A DNA stretch of 64,000 nt from Bacteroidota bacterium (GTDB taxonomy: Bacteria > Bacteroidota > Bacteroidia > Bacteroidales > F082). Positions 37,044 to 45,290 of the stretch are shown piece by piece. Location: positions 102,157 to 166,156 of the forward strand of contig JACNJS010000084.1 of the NCBI GenBank assembly GCA_014382445.1, written 5' to 3'. The notes beneath the pieces were generated by a model. That model worked only from the letters and a program-made list of their open reading frames with translations, made no database searches and was not told the DNA's origin. The first letter of the stretch is position 1, and each line of letters starts with the position of its first letter. The position numbers and the translations under genes were made by a program.

Positions 37044-38186
37044 TTAATCGGGTTTCTTTAATAAACTTGCTTCGGTAATCGTAATTCTATTGTTATTCAG
37101 GAAGGCTACTACAAATGCATCAGGAAATCCCTTTGACCGTACTTTTTTGCGGTAAATATAGGCCTGTTCGAGGGTTTCAAAACTGCCAGAGGTGTATTTA
37201 TAGATACCATTATGCTTATAATATGAAAGATTTTCCAGCTTCTTAAATCGCAAATGTGTTGTTGGTATCAGCAGGGGACTTGTATAAATCTGAACTTTAT
37301 AAATCGGGGTGGGATTTTCTGCTGTGGTTTTTACTTTTGCTTCTGCGGAATCTCCATCATAAGCTTTTACAATTTGTTTGCGATACTCCCATGCATTGTT
37401 CTCTTTCTCAAATTCCCTCTTGTATTCTTTAAAAGCCCTGTAAATTGCCGATGCCATATAAACCTGCCCTTCTGTAGACCCTAGAAATTTCTCCTCAGCT
37501 GGGTTACTTAAATAGCCGAGCTCGACAAGCACCGATGGCATAGAAGTTTTCCAGAGCACTAAAAATCCGGCCTGATAAACGCTTCTGTCTTTTCGACCTA
37601 CCCTATCCGTAAATTGTTGCTGAATTTTTTGAGCAATATTCAGGCTCTGATCGAGATTATCATTCTGAAACAACATAAGACTTATTAATGATTCCGGCGA
37701 ATTGGGGTCGAAATCATCGTATTTGGAAGCAGCATCTTCTTCCAAAAGTATTGCGGCATTTTCCTTCATGGCAACTTCCATATTCATTTTGGTGCGATTA
37801 TCTTCAACACCCAACACATATGTTTCTGCTCCATAAATTTTTGTCGAAGGATTCGCATTGCAATGAATTGATATGAAAAGGTCGGCGTTGATTTGGTTGG
37901 CAATTTCACCACGTTTATGTAAAGGAACAAAAACATCGCTCTTTCGTGTGTAAATAACATTTACGTATGGAAAATTCTTTTTGATGTATTCTCCTGTTTT
38001 TAATGCAACAGAAAGCACTATGTCTTTTTCTCTTGAATTTCTGCCCAGAGCGCCAGGGTCTTTTCCCCCATGCCCTGCATCAATAACAATGGTTTTAATT
38101 TTGCTTCCTTTTTGACTATAAACAGGTTGATTAGCAAAAAAAAATGCCATCAATGAAAAAAGTATATAATAATATAAGCCTTTCAA
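37044..38186 (-). CDS. N-acetylmuramoyl-L-alanine amidase with SPOR-like C-terminal domain
   Basis: The enzyme should cut the amide bond between muramic acid and the stem peptide in cell-wall peptidoglycan. The signal peptide (MKGLYYYILFSLMAFFFANQ) is followed by an Amidase_3 catalytic domain at about 32-260, with VIDAGHGGKDPGA (zinc His), DLFISIHCNANP (zinc His) and SVLVELGYLSNPAEEKFL (catalytic Glu). The C-terminal 80 residues (YKVQIYTSPL, then YKYTSGSF) look like a SPOR domain, which targets denuded septal glycan. The start is TTG, since a TAG precedes it in frame and no ATG lies ahead of the signal peptide. The MCE gene follows on the same strand. Confidence 0.92.
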   Translation of the reverse strand: MKGLYYYILFSLMAFFFANQPVYSQKGSKIKTIVIDAGHGGKDPGALGRNSREKDIVLSVALKTGEYIKKNFPYVNVIYTRKSDVFVPLHKRGEIANQINADLFISIHCNANPSTKIYGAETYVLGVEDNRTKMNMEVAMKENAAILLEEDAASKYDDFDPNSPESLISLMLFQNDNLDQSLNIAQKIQQQFTDRVGRKDRSVYQAGFLVLWKTSMPSVLVELGYLSNPAEEKFLGSTEGQVYMASAIYRAFKEYKREFEKENNAWEYRKQIVKAYDGDSAEAKVKTTAENPTPIYKVQIYTSPLLIPTTHLRFKKLENLSYYKHNGIYKYTSGSFETLEQAYIYRKKVRSKGFPDAFVVAFLNNNRITITEASLLKKPD

Positions 38187-38394
38187 ACTATGGTTTTAAG
38201 TTTAAGTAAAAGTATGTATAAGCAATTTTGAAAAGAATGTATGTTTAGGTTAATTATTAACATGATTTTGGTTATTAATTCCTCCTAATTTGAACGTAAA
38301 CAAAGCTTTTAAAATTGTAAAGAGAGGTAAAAATGTATCTAAGAGACGGATTTTCAATCAGCTAAATAAAATTCTTTAAAAAATCAAAAAATAC

Positions 38395-38438
38395 TTGACA
38401 TGCATAGCATATTTGTATTAAATTTGCAATGCACGCAT
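38395..38438 (+). promoter_or_regulatory. Promoter with two ATGC-n-GCAT palindromes (candidate MarR operator)
   Basis: TTG at 38395-38397 and TAAATTTG at 38419-38426 form a -33/-7 pair, 21 bases apart. ATGC-ATA-GCAT (38400-38410) lies between them, and ATGC-AC-GCAT (38429-38438) lies just after the -7 box. Both are palindromes with the same half-site. The position suits repression by the MarR-type protein encoded downstream. Confidence 0.6.
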
Positions 38439-38452
38439 AATAAAATGAAATA

Positions 38453-38609
38453 ACCAAATTACAATGATCAAATATCAAATAAATCACAATCCAAACTATC
38501 GTAGTAATTACCAAATTACAGATTGTTAGCAATGCATGTAGATAAGCTTTGAATTTGAACTTTTAATTTTTGGATTTATTTGGTATTTGGCTTTTGATTT
38601 TTGGATTCC
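38453..38609. repeat. Imperfect long inverted repeat in the leader
   Basis: The left arm (CAAATATCAAATAAATCACA at its core) and the right arm (TTGGATTTATTTGGTATTTG) are complementary over about 30 bases with some mismatches. The arms are separated by about 70 bases. CCAAATT-rich inverted repeats of this sort recur between genes in Bacteroidota. Confidence 0.6.
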
Positions 38610-38652
38610 AGTTTGTATGGCATAGTAAAATAAGAAATTAATTATTAAAAAT

Positions 38653-39111
38653 ATGATCGTAGAGGATACCGTAGATTTTCACCTTCGCTCAACATTGTTT
38701 ACGATGAGAAGGATGTATAACCTTATTGCACAGAAAAATGGAATAACCCAAGGCATTGGATATGCATTAATTAATATTGATAAAGAAGGTATACCTGCCA
38801 CAAAAATTGCTCCTCTCATGGGAATGACCAGCTCCAGTTTAAGCAGATTACTGAAAATAATGGAAGATGATGGTTTAGTATACCGCAAACCCGATAAAGA
38901 AGATAAACGTGTAGTTCGTATTTTCCTTACAATCAAGGGCAATAATCTCAGAAAAAAAGTAGAGGAAGTAGTCTTGGATTTTAACGACAAACTATTTAAA
39001 AAGCTGGAGCTAAAAGATTTGCAAGCATTTGAACGGGTTAATAACGTGATTAAAGAACAAGCCAAACTGGAAATAAATGAGTATAAAAATATAGTTAGCC
39101 ACCATTCATAA
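38653..39111 (+). CDS. MarR-family transcriptional regulator of the beta-oxidation cluster
   Basis: The 152 residues carry a winged helix-turn-helix with the MarR layout: dimer helix VDFHLRSTLFTMRRMYNLIA, recognition helix region TSSSLSRLLKIMEDDGLVYR, and the wing KPDKEDKRVVRIFLTIKG with its conserved D-x-R. It begins a run of fatty-acid oxidation genes, and the next start is 22 bases downstream, so it probably senses acyl-CoA or fatty acid and controls that run. Two similar palindromes around the promoter upstream would be its sites. The ligand is inferred from context. Confidence 0.88.
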   Translation: MIVEDTVDFHLRSTLFTMRRMYNLIAQKNGITQGIGYALINIDKEGIPATKIAPLMGMTSSSLSRLLKIMEDDGLVYRKPDKEDKRVVRIFLTIKGNNLRKKVEEVVLDFNDKLFKKLELKDLQAFERVNNVIKEQAKLEINEYKNIVSHHS

Positions 39112-39133
39112 TAGTTTACAAATAAATGAAAAT

Positions 39134-41536
39134 ATGATACGTAGAATTAAAAAAGTAGCAATACTGGGTTCCGGTGTTATGGGATCCGGTATTGCATGCC
39201 ATTTTGCCAATATTGGAGCTGAAGTATTGCTGATTGATATTGTTCCAAGAGAGTTAAATGGTAAGGAAAAAGAAGCAGGAATGAGTCTTAATGACAAAGC
39301 CGTTCGAAACCGTATAGTAAACGATTCGCTTAGTGCCAGCCTTAAATCAAAGCCTTCTCCCATTTACAAACAGCAATTTGCCAAACGCATTACCACGGGC
39401 AATTTTGATGATGATCTTCAAAAAATTAAAGATTATGATTGGGTTATCGAGGTGGTAATCGAGAGGTTGGATATTAAGAAATCAGTTTTTGAGAGGGTTG
39501 ATAAATTACGTAAACCTGGCTCATTAATCACCACCAACACTTCAGGTATATCTGTGGAAGCGATGATTGAAGGCAGAAGCGAAGATTTTCAAAAGAATTT
39601 TTGCGGAACGCATTTTTTTAACCCTCCCCGCTATCTTCTGCTATTTGAAATAATTCCGACAAGTAAAACTGATCCGGAAGTTATTACCTTTCTTGAAGAA
39701 TACTCCTCAAAGTTTCTTGGCAAAACACCGGTGCTTGCGAAAGACACACCTGCCTTTATTGCAAACAGAATAGGTACTTTTTCAATAATGCATTTGTTTA
39801 ATAATGTTCAAAAATTCGGGCTAACAATTCCTGAAATCGACAAACTTACGGGCCCGGTTATCGGACGTGCAAAATCGGCTACTTTCCGAACTGCTGATAT
39901 TGTTGGCCTTGATACGCTTGTACATGTTGCCAGTAATATTAAAGAAACTACCAGTGATGAAGTAAACGAATTGTTTACCATTCCCGACTATCTTAACACG
40001 ATGCTTGAGAAAAAGTGGCTGGGATCGAAAACCAAGCAAGGATTCTTTAAAAAAGTTGTAGAGGACGGGAAAAAGAAATTCCTGTCAATCGACTTTAATA
40101 CCCTTGATTATGTTGAAGCACCTCGCCCAAAGTTTGGCGTTTTCGAAAAAACCAAAGCAATTGATGATCTGGCTGAACGCATACCTATATTATATAACGA
40201 TAAAGGCAAAGCCGGTGATTTTTACAGATCAACTTTCAATGCCCTGTTTCAGTTTAGCTCAAACCGAATCCCTGAAATAAGCGATGATATTTATAAAGTT
40301 GATGACGCCCTGAACGCCGGTTTCGGCTGGAAATTTGGCCCTTTCAAAACATGGGATGCGCTAGGAGTTGAAAGTACTGTTAAGGCAATGGAAGATGCTG
40401 GAGAAAAACCTGCCCAATGGGTCTACCACATGCTTTCGGCAGGGATAACTTCATTCTACAAAGTTGAAAATGGTCTTAAATATTGCTATGATATTTCATC
40501 AAAAACCTATAAAGCGATACCCGGACAGGAAGACCGGTTGTCGCTGGAGGTATTACGTCAAACAAATGTTCTTTGGGAAAATAATGATGTTTCAATTTTT
40601 GATTTAGGAGATGGCGTTCTTAACGCTGAATTCCATACCAAAATGAATACTATTGGTGCAGGAGTTCTTGAAGGCCTCAATAAAGCAGTGGATATGGCCG
40701 AAGCTGATTACAAGGCTCTTGTAATTTCAAACGAAGGGGATCACTTTTCTGCCGGAGCAAATGTTGGTATGATTTACATGCTTGCAATTGAACAGGAATG
40801 GGAAGAACTGGATATGGCAGTTCAATGGTTTCAGAAAACTATGATGCGAATGCGATATTCATCAATCCCCGTAATAGCAGCACCACATGGAATGGCTTTA
40901 GGTGGCGGATGCGAACTTTGTATGCAAAGTGATAAAGTTGTAGCACACGCCGAAACATATATGGGATTGGTTGAGTTCGGTGTTGGGCTTATCCCGGGAG
41001 GTGGTGGAACAAAAGAGTTTGCTTTGCGACTCTCCGATGAACTTAGAGAAGGTGACATCCGCACAAACGCGTTCTTAAACCGCTATCTAAGCATTGGTCA
41101 GGCTAAAGTATCAACCTCAGCCTACGAAGCGTTCGACCTTGGATATTTAAGACCCGGAATCGATGAGGTTGTAGTTAGCAGGGCTCATCATCTGGCTTAT
41201 GCCAAAAAAGCTGCACTTCAGCTAGCCGATAAAGGATATACCATACCAGCATCACGTAAGGATATAAAAGTGCTTGGAAAAGAAGTTCTTGGAATGGTTT
41301 ACGTTGGCGCCGATGGATTTACTACAGGCAATTATATGTCTGAACATGATAAAGTGATTGCAGAAAAGTTAGGCTTAGTTTTGGCCGGTGGTGAAATATC
41401 ACAACCACTTACGGAAGTATCCGAGCAATATTTGCTCGACCTTGAGCGTAAAGCCTTTATGGAACTCTGCTCAACGCGCTTAACCCTTGAAAGAATTCAA
41501 AGCCTGATAACAAAAGGAAAAATACTAAGAAATTAA
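39134..41536 (+). CDS. fadN: 3-hydroxyacyl-CoA dehydrogenase / enoyl-CoA hydratase, FadN-type
   Basis: This bifunctional enzyme of beta-oxidation hydrates enoyl-CoA and oxidises the 3-hydroxyacyl-CoA. The 800-residue protein has the domain order of Bacillus FadN, opposite to E. coli FadB. The NAD-binding dehydrogenase comes first (GSGVMGSGIA at 11-20, HFFNPPRYL), then its C-terminal domain, then the crotonase-fold hydratase in the last third. That third contains FSAGANVGMIYM, HGMALGGGCELCMQ with one catalytic Glu, and LVEFGVGLIPGGGG with the other. It starts 22 bases after the marR-type gene and ends 12 bases before the thiolase gene, so the three are in one operon. Both active sites appear intact. 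Confidence 0.93.
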   Translation: MIRRIKKVAILGSGVMGSGIACHFANIGAEVLLIDIVPRELNGKEKEAGMSLNDKAVRNRIVNDSLSASLKSKPSPIYKQQFAKRITTGNFDDDLQKIKDYDWVIEVVIERLDIKKSVFERVDKLRKPGSLITTNTSGISVEAMIEGRSEDFQKNFCGTHFFNPPRYLLLFEIIPTSKTDPEVITFLEEYSSKFLGKTPVLAKDTPAFIANRIGTFSIMHLFNNVQKFGLTIPEIDKLTGPVIGRAKSATFRTADIVGLDTLVHVASNIKETTSDEVNELFTIPDYLNTMLEKKWLGSKTKQGFFKKVVEDGKKKFLSIDFNTLDYVEAPRPKFGVFEKTKAIDDLAERIPILYNDKGKAGDFYRSTFNALFQFSSNRIPEISDDIYKVDDALNAGFGWKFGPFKTWDALGVESTVKAMEDAGEKPAQWVYHMLSAGITSFYKVENGLKYCYDISSKTYKAIPGQEDRLSLEVLRQTNVLWENNDVSIFDLGDGVLNAEFHTKMNTIGAGVLEGLNKAVDMAEADYKALVISNEGDHFSAGANVGMIYMLAIEQEWEELDMAVQWFQKTMMRMRYSSIPVIAAPHGMALGGGCELCMQSDKVVAHAETYMGLVEFGVGLIPGGGGTKEFALRLSDELREGDIRTNAFLNRYLSIGQAKVSTSAYEAFDLGYLRPGIDEVVVSRAHHLAYAKKAALQLADKGYTIPASRKDIKVLGKEVLGMVYVGADGFTTGNYMSEHDKVIAEKLGLVLAGGEISQPLTEVSEQYLLDLERKAFMELCSTRLTLERIQSLITKGKILRN

Positions 41537-41548
41537 AAACATAAAACT

Positions 41549-42721
41549 ATGAATGCATATATAGTAGGAGGATATCGTTCAGCTATTGGGAAAGCACCAC
41601 GTGGCGCCTTCCGTTTTACACGTCCTGATGATATTGCCGCAGCAGTTATCAGACGGCTGATGAACGATTTTCCGCAAATTGATAAAACTAAAATTGATGA
41701 TGTTTCCGTTGGAAATGCCTTCCCGGAAGCAGAAACAGGATTTAATATGGGCAGGTTGCTCTCACTTATGTCGCTCGATAATGTTGAAGTTCCGGGATGT
41801 ACAGTTAACCGATACTGTGCTTCGGGGCTTGAAACTATTGCCATTGCTTCTGCGAAAATCACTGCCGGAATAGCAGATGTTATTATTGCAGGCGGAGCCG
41901 AAACAATGTCGATGATTAACATGGGTGGATGGCGAATGGTGCCAAATCCTGATGTTGCGCTAGAGCACCCAAAGTGGTTCCTCAATATGGGTCTTACTTC
42001 TGAGATGGTCTCAAAAGAATACAATGTAAGCCGTGAAGCGCAGGATGAATTTGCTGTTAATTCGGTTAACAAGGCATTAGCTGCAATTGAAGCGGGCAGG
42101 TTTAAAGATGAAATCGTTCCGTATACTATCAAAGAGAATTATTTTAGTGATGGAAAAATGAAAACACGCGAAACGATTTTCGATACTGATGAAGGGCCAC
42201 GCAAGGGCACAACTGTTGAAGGTCTTGCTAAGCTTAAACCTGCATTTGCCGCAAATGGAAACTCTACAGCAGGAAACTCATCCCAAATGTCGGATGGTGC
42301 TGCTTTTGTACTGGTTGTATCCGAAAAGGCACTTAAACAATATAAGCTAACACCTATTGCCCGCCTGGTAGATTATCAGGTGGCAGGTGTTGAACCATAT
42401 AAAATGGGAATTGGCCCCGTGGCTGCTATTCCAAAAGTGCTCAAACACTCAGGTCTTAATCTTAACGATATCAACATGATTGAGTTAAATGAAGCGTTTG
42501 CCTCACAATCGATAGCCGTTATTAATGAACTTAGTTTAAACCCTAAGATTGTTAATGTAAACGGCGGTGCAATAGCTCTCGGACATCCACTTGGTGCAAC
42601 AGGCGCAAAACTATCTGTACAGTTATTACACGAACTAAAACGTACAGGTGGTAAATACGGCATGGTAACAATGTGTATCGGTACAGGGCAGGGAGCTGCC
42701 GGAATTTTTGAAATGTTATAA
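41549..42721 (+). CDS. fadA: Acetyl-CoA acyltransferase (thiolase)
   Basis: It performs the thiolytic step of beta-oxidation, releasing acetyl-CoA. The 390 residues have all thiolase landmarks: the nucleophile Cys in [12 protein letters not shown] near residue 90, GGAETMSM, the His in [15 protein letters not shown], and the second Cys in [14 protein letters not shown] near the end. The two-fold thiolase fold and length are normal. The start lies 12 bases after the hydroxyacyl-CoA dehydrogenase gene. A hairpin-forming repeat separates it from the acyl-CoA dehydrogenase gene downstream, which may lower or modulate readthrough. Confidence 0.95.
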   Translation: MNAYIVGGYRSAIGKAPRGAFRFTRPDDIAAAVIRRLMNDFPQIDKTKIDDVSVGNAFPEAETGFNMGRLLSLMSLDNVEVPGCTVNRYCASGLETIAIASAKITAGIADVIIAGGAETMSMINMGGWRMVPNPDVALEHPKWFLNMGLTSEMVSKEYNVSREAQDEFAVNSVNKALAAIEAGRFKDEIVPYTIKENYFSDGKMKTRETIFDTDEGPRKGTTVEGLAKLKPAFAANGNSTAGNSSQMSDGAAFVLVVSEKALKQYKLTPIARLVDYQVAGVEPYKMGIGPVAAIPKVLKHSGLNLNDINMIELNEAFASQSIAVINELSLNPKIVNVNGGAIALGHPLGATGAKLSVQLLHELKRTGGKYGMVTMCIGTGQGAAGIFEML

Positions 42722-42727
42722 GAAAAG

Positions 42728-42810
42728 AAGTTGTCGGGTTGCCGTTGTTATCAAGTTGTCAGGTGACAAAATCACAACAACCACAACAACAATGATAACC
42801 ACGACAACTT
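42728..42810. repeat. Imperfect inverted repeat between thiolase and acyl-CoA dehydrogenase genes
   Basis: AAGTTGTCGGGTTGCCGTTG and what follows is complementary to the right arm (GATAACCACGACAACTT), with a purine/pyrimidine-biased middle of CACAACAACCACAACAAC. It would form a hairpin in the polycistronic RNA. There is no T run. Confidence 0.75.
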
Positions 42811-42834
42811 TAAAAACATAAAAACAATAAAATC

Positions 42835-44619
42835 ATGACTAATAAAAAAGCTTTAAAAGGTGGGGAATTCCTGATTCGTGAAACTGAAGCTCAGGACATT
42901 TTTATCCCCGAAGAATTTAACGAAGAACAGCGCATGATGGCGCAAACATGTAAGGAATTTACCGACACTCAGGTAATTCCCAATCTGGATCAACTTGAAA
43001 AACATGATCGGGAACTTCTCAAGAAAATGATGAAAGATGCAGGTGACCTTGGTTTGCTTGGTATTGCCGTCCCTGAAGAATACGAAGGGTTTGGACAGAA
43101 CTTTGTAACCTCAATGCTCACTACCGAAGAAATGGGCAAGGGATATAGTTTTGCAGTTGCTTTTTCGGCACATGTTGGTATTGGCACATTGCCGATACTA
43201 TACTACGGTACCGAGGAGCAAAAGCATAAGTACATACCAAGGTTAGCCAGCGGTGAACATGTTGGTGCTTACTGCCTTACTGAGGCAGAAGCCGGGTCCG
43301 ATCCGAATTCAGGAACAGCTGAAGCCGTATTAACAGATGATGGCAAATATTATAATTTGAATGGTGTTAAAATATGGGTTACCAATGGCGGTGTAGCCTC
43401 AATATTTATTGTTTTTGCCAAAATAAAAGGTGATAAAAACCTTAGTGCCTTTATTGTTGAAAAAGAATGGGAAGGTGTAGGCATAGGTGCCGATGAAGAA
43501 AAAATGGGTATCAAAGGCTCCACTACAATACAGCTTTACTTAGACGACGTTAAAGTGCCTGTTGAAAATCTGCTGGGAGAACAAAATTCAGGATTTAAAA
43601 TTGCTCTTAACATACTAAATCTTGGAAGAATTAAACTTGCAGGAGCAACGACCGGCGCTTGCAAGGCTACCATCGACAATGCTTTGAATTACGCAAATGA
43701 AAGAAAACAGTTTGGTACTTTCATTTCCAGTTTTGGTGCAATAAAGCATAAATTATCAGAAATGGCAATACGTACATTTGCCGTTGAATCACTAACATAT
43801 CGCGCAAGCCAAAACATTGATGATGCAATTGAAAGCTACATTGCCGAAGGAATGGATAAAGGTAAAGCCAGTCTTGAAGGTATCCGCCAGTATGCTATCG
43901 AAGCATCAATAGCAAAAGTTTATGGTTCCGAAGTTCTTGATTATGTTGTTGACGAAGGTGTTCAGATATATGGCGGCATGGGCTATTCTGCAGAAACACC
44001 TGTAGAAAGAGCATATCGCGACTCGCGGATCAACCGAATTTTTGAAGGCACTAATGAAATAAACCGTATGGTGACTGTTGGTGAACTGCTGAAACGTGGA
44101 ATGAAAGGCGAATTAGACCTTATCACTCCGGCAAAAGCAGTGGCAGGTGAACTTATGGGAATACCTGATTTTGGTAGCTCCAGCCCTGGTTATTTTGAAG
44201 CTAAACATAGTACCATCATAAACTTTAAAAAATCAATTTTGATGGTTGCCGGCGCAGCACTCCAAAAATATATGGAAAAATTTGCTGATGAACAGGAAAT
44301 TATAATGAACCTATCCGATATGCTTATTTATACCTATGCGGCAGAGTCGATGATGCTTAGGGTTGAAAAACTCAGCAATATGTATGATGAGGATACACTT
44401 TCGATTTATAAAGATATGCTTGATGTATATTTTTACGATGTTGCTCCTTTGATTCATAAATTTGGTATTGATGCCGTAAACTCATTTGCCGTAGGCGACG
44501 AACACATGGGTATGCTTATGGGTATGAAGCGGTTTACAAAAATTGCCGGAGTAAATGTTGTTGCTGCACGCCGTAAAATTGCCGATCAAATGATTGAAGC
44601 TAATAAATATAATTTGTAA
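42835..44619 (+). CDS. fadE: Acyl-CoA dehydrogenase, FadE-type
   Basis: This flavoprotein takes the first oxidative step of beta-oxidation, passing electrons to ETF. The 594 residues resemble Bacillus FadE: a normal ACAD core, with TEAEAGSDPNSGT and WVTNGG in the middle domain, and RIFEGTNEINRMV with the catalytic base Glu near residue 411. A C-terminal extension of about 170 residues not found in short-chain enzymes follows (SPGYFEAKHSTIINFKKSIL). It follows the thiolase gene in the same operon and is separated from the next gene by a REP-like palindrome. ETF itself is not encoded in the window. Confidence 0.93.
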   Translation: MTNKKALKGGEFLIRETEAQDIFIPEEFNEEQRMMAQTCKEFTDTQVIPNLDQLEKHDRELLKKMMKDAGDLGLLGIAVPEEYEGFGQNFVTSMLTTEEMGKGYSFAVAFSAHVGIGTLPILYYGTEEQKHKYIPRLASGEHVGAYCLTEAEAGSDPNSGTAEAVLTDDGKYYNLNGVKIWVTNGGVASIFIVFAKIKGDKNLSAFIVEKEWEGVGIGADEEKMGIKGSTTIQLYLDDVKVPVENLLGEQNSGFKIALNILNLGRIKLAGATTGACKATIDNALNYANERKQFGTFISSFGAIKHKLSEMAIRTFAVESLTYRASQNIDDAIESYIAEGMDKGKASLEGIRQYAIEASIAKVYGSEVLDYVVDEGVQIYGGMGYSAETPVERAYRDSRINRIFEGTNEINRMVTVGELLKRGMKGELDLITPAKAVAGELMGIPDFGSSSPGYFEAKHSTIINFKKSILMVAGAALQKYMEKFADEQEIIMNLSDMLIYTYAAESMMLRVEKLSNMYDEDTLSIYKDMLDVYFYDVAPLIHKFGIDAVNSFAVGDEHMGMLMGMKRFTKIAGVNVVAARRKIADQMIEANKYNL

Positions 44620-44640
44620 TTATCATTAGTACTTCCTTTT

Positions 44641-44709
44641 TGTTATTCTGAGCAAAGCGAAGAATCTATAGTTTATCATTTATCAGATTCATCGCTTTGC
44701 AGAATGACA
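44641..44709. repeat. REP-like palindrome between fadE-type and thioesterase-like genes
   Basis: TGTTATTCTGAGCAAAGCGA with AGAATCT (44641-44667) faces AGATTCATCGCTTTGCAGAA with TGACA (44685-44709). The arms are imperfectly complementary around a loop of about 17 bases. The sequence type (ATTCTGAGCAAAGCGAAGAA) is a repeat scattered in many genomes. Confidence 0.85.
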
Positions 44710-44728
44710 ATCACCATTCAGTAATTCT

Positions 44729-45211
44729 ATGCATAAAAAAAATAAAATACTCAATCTTGCAAAAAGACCCTGGAAGATGAAACTATTTATGCTCATGAAT
44801 CTTCCAATGGGTTTCATCGCGGGTTTAAAAATCATTGAAATAAATTCGGAGAAGGTCAGTATTAGTGTTCCTTACAAGTTCATTAACAAGAACCCCTTCA
44901 GGTCGATGTATTTTGCCGTACAAAGTATGGCAGCTGAACTTACATCAGGAATCCTGGCTCTATTGGAAGTTTTGCAGACTGAAAAACCCGTTTCAATGTT
45001 GGTGCTAAATATGAAAGCTTCGTTTACAAAAAAAGTACGCACAAAAGTAGTATTCACCTGTAATGATGGTATAAAAATAAAAGAAACTATTGCACGCAGT
45101 ATTGCTACGAATGAAGGGCAAACCGCCGAAGTTGTATCAGTTGGCATTGATAAAAATGGTGATAAAGTTGCAGAATTTGTATTTACTTGGACGTTTAAAC
45201 CAAAAAAATAA
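44729..45211 (+). CDS. Hot-dog fold protein, DUF4442/thioesterase-like
   Basis: The 160 residues have a PaaI/DUF4442-like hot-dog fold: the helix region FRSMYFAVQSMAAELTSGIL, then strands KPVSMLVLNMKASFTKKV and EFVFTWTFK. The typical catalytic Asp or Glu of thioesterases is not clear; AAELTSG is the closest candidate position. It lies between the acyl-CoA dehydrogenase and acyl-CoA ligase genes, so an acyl-CoA thioesterase or acyl-CoA-binding role in fatty-acid oxidation is a reasonable inference. The family is poorly characterised. Confidence 0.65.
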   Translation: MHKKNKILNLAKRPWKMKLFMLMNLPMGFIAGLKIIEINSEKVSISVPYKFINKNPFRSMYFAVQSMAAELTSGILALLEVLQTEKPVSMLVLNMKASFTKKVRTKVVFTCNDGIKIKETIARSIATNEGQTAEVVSVGIDKNGDKVAEFVFTWTFKPKK

Positions 45212-45290
45212 TTAATATTGTAAAGAACATGCTAAATTCGTTTTTAATTTTGCGATAGAGCTCAGAAAAAATAACTAAATCTTTAATAAT

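Larger units (their letters stand above)
38187..38652. other. Regulatory and repeat region upstream of the marR-type gene
   Basis: These 466 bases hold a promoter with paired palindromes (38395-38438), an inverted repeat in the presumed leader (38453-38609) and no gene. The distance from the promoter to the start is about 220 bases. The left end before 38390 has no clear signal for the divergent amidase gene. Confidence 0.7.

Noticed and set aside
41533..42132. Antisense open frame of 199 codons opposite the thiolase gene
   Set aside because: The thiolase is unmistakable and fills the other strand; the antisense translation has no recognisable motif.
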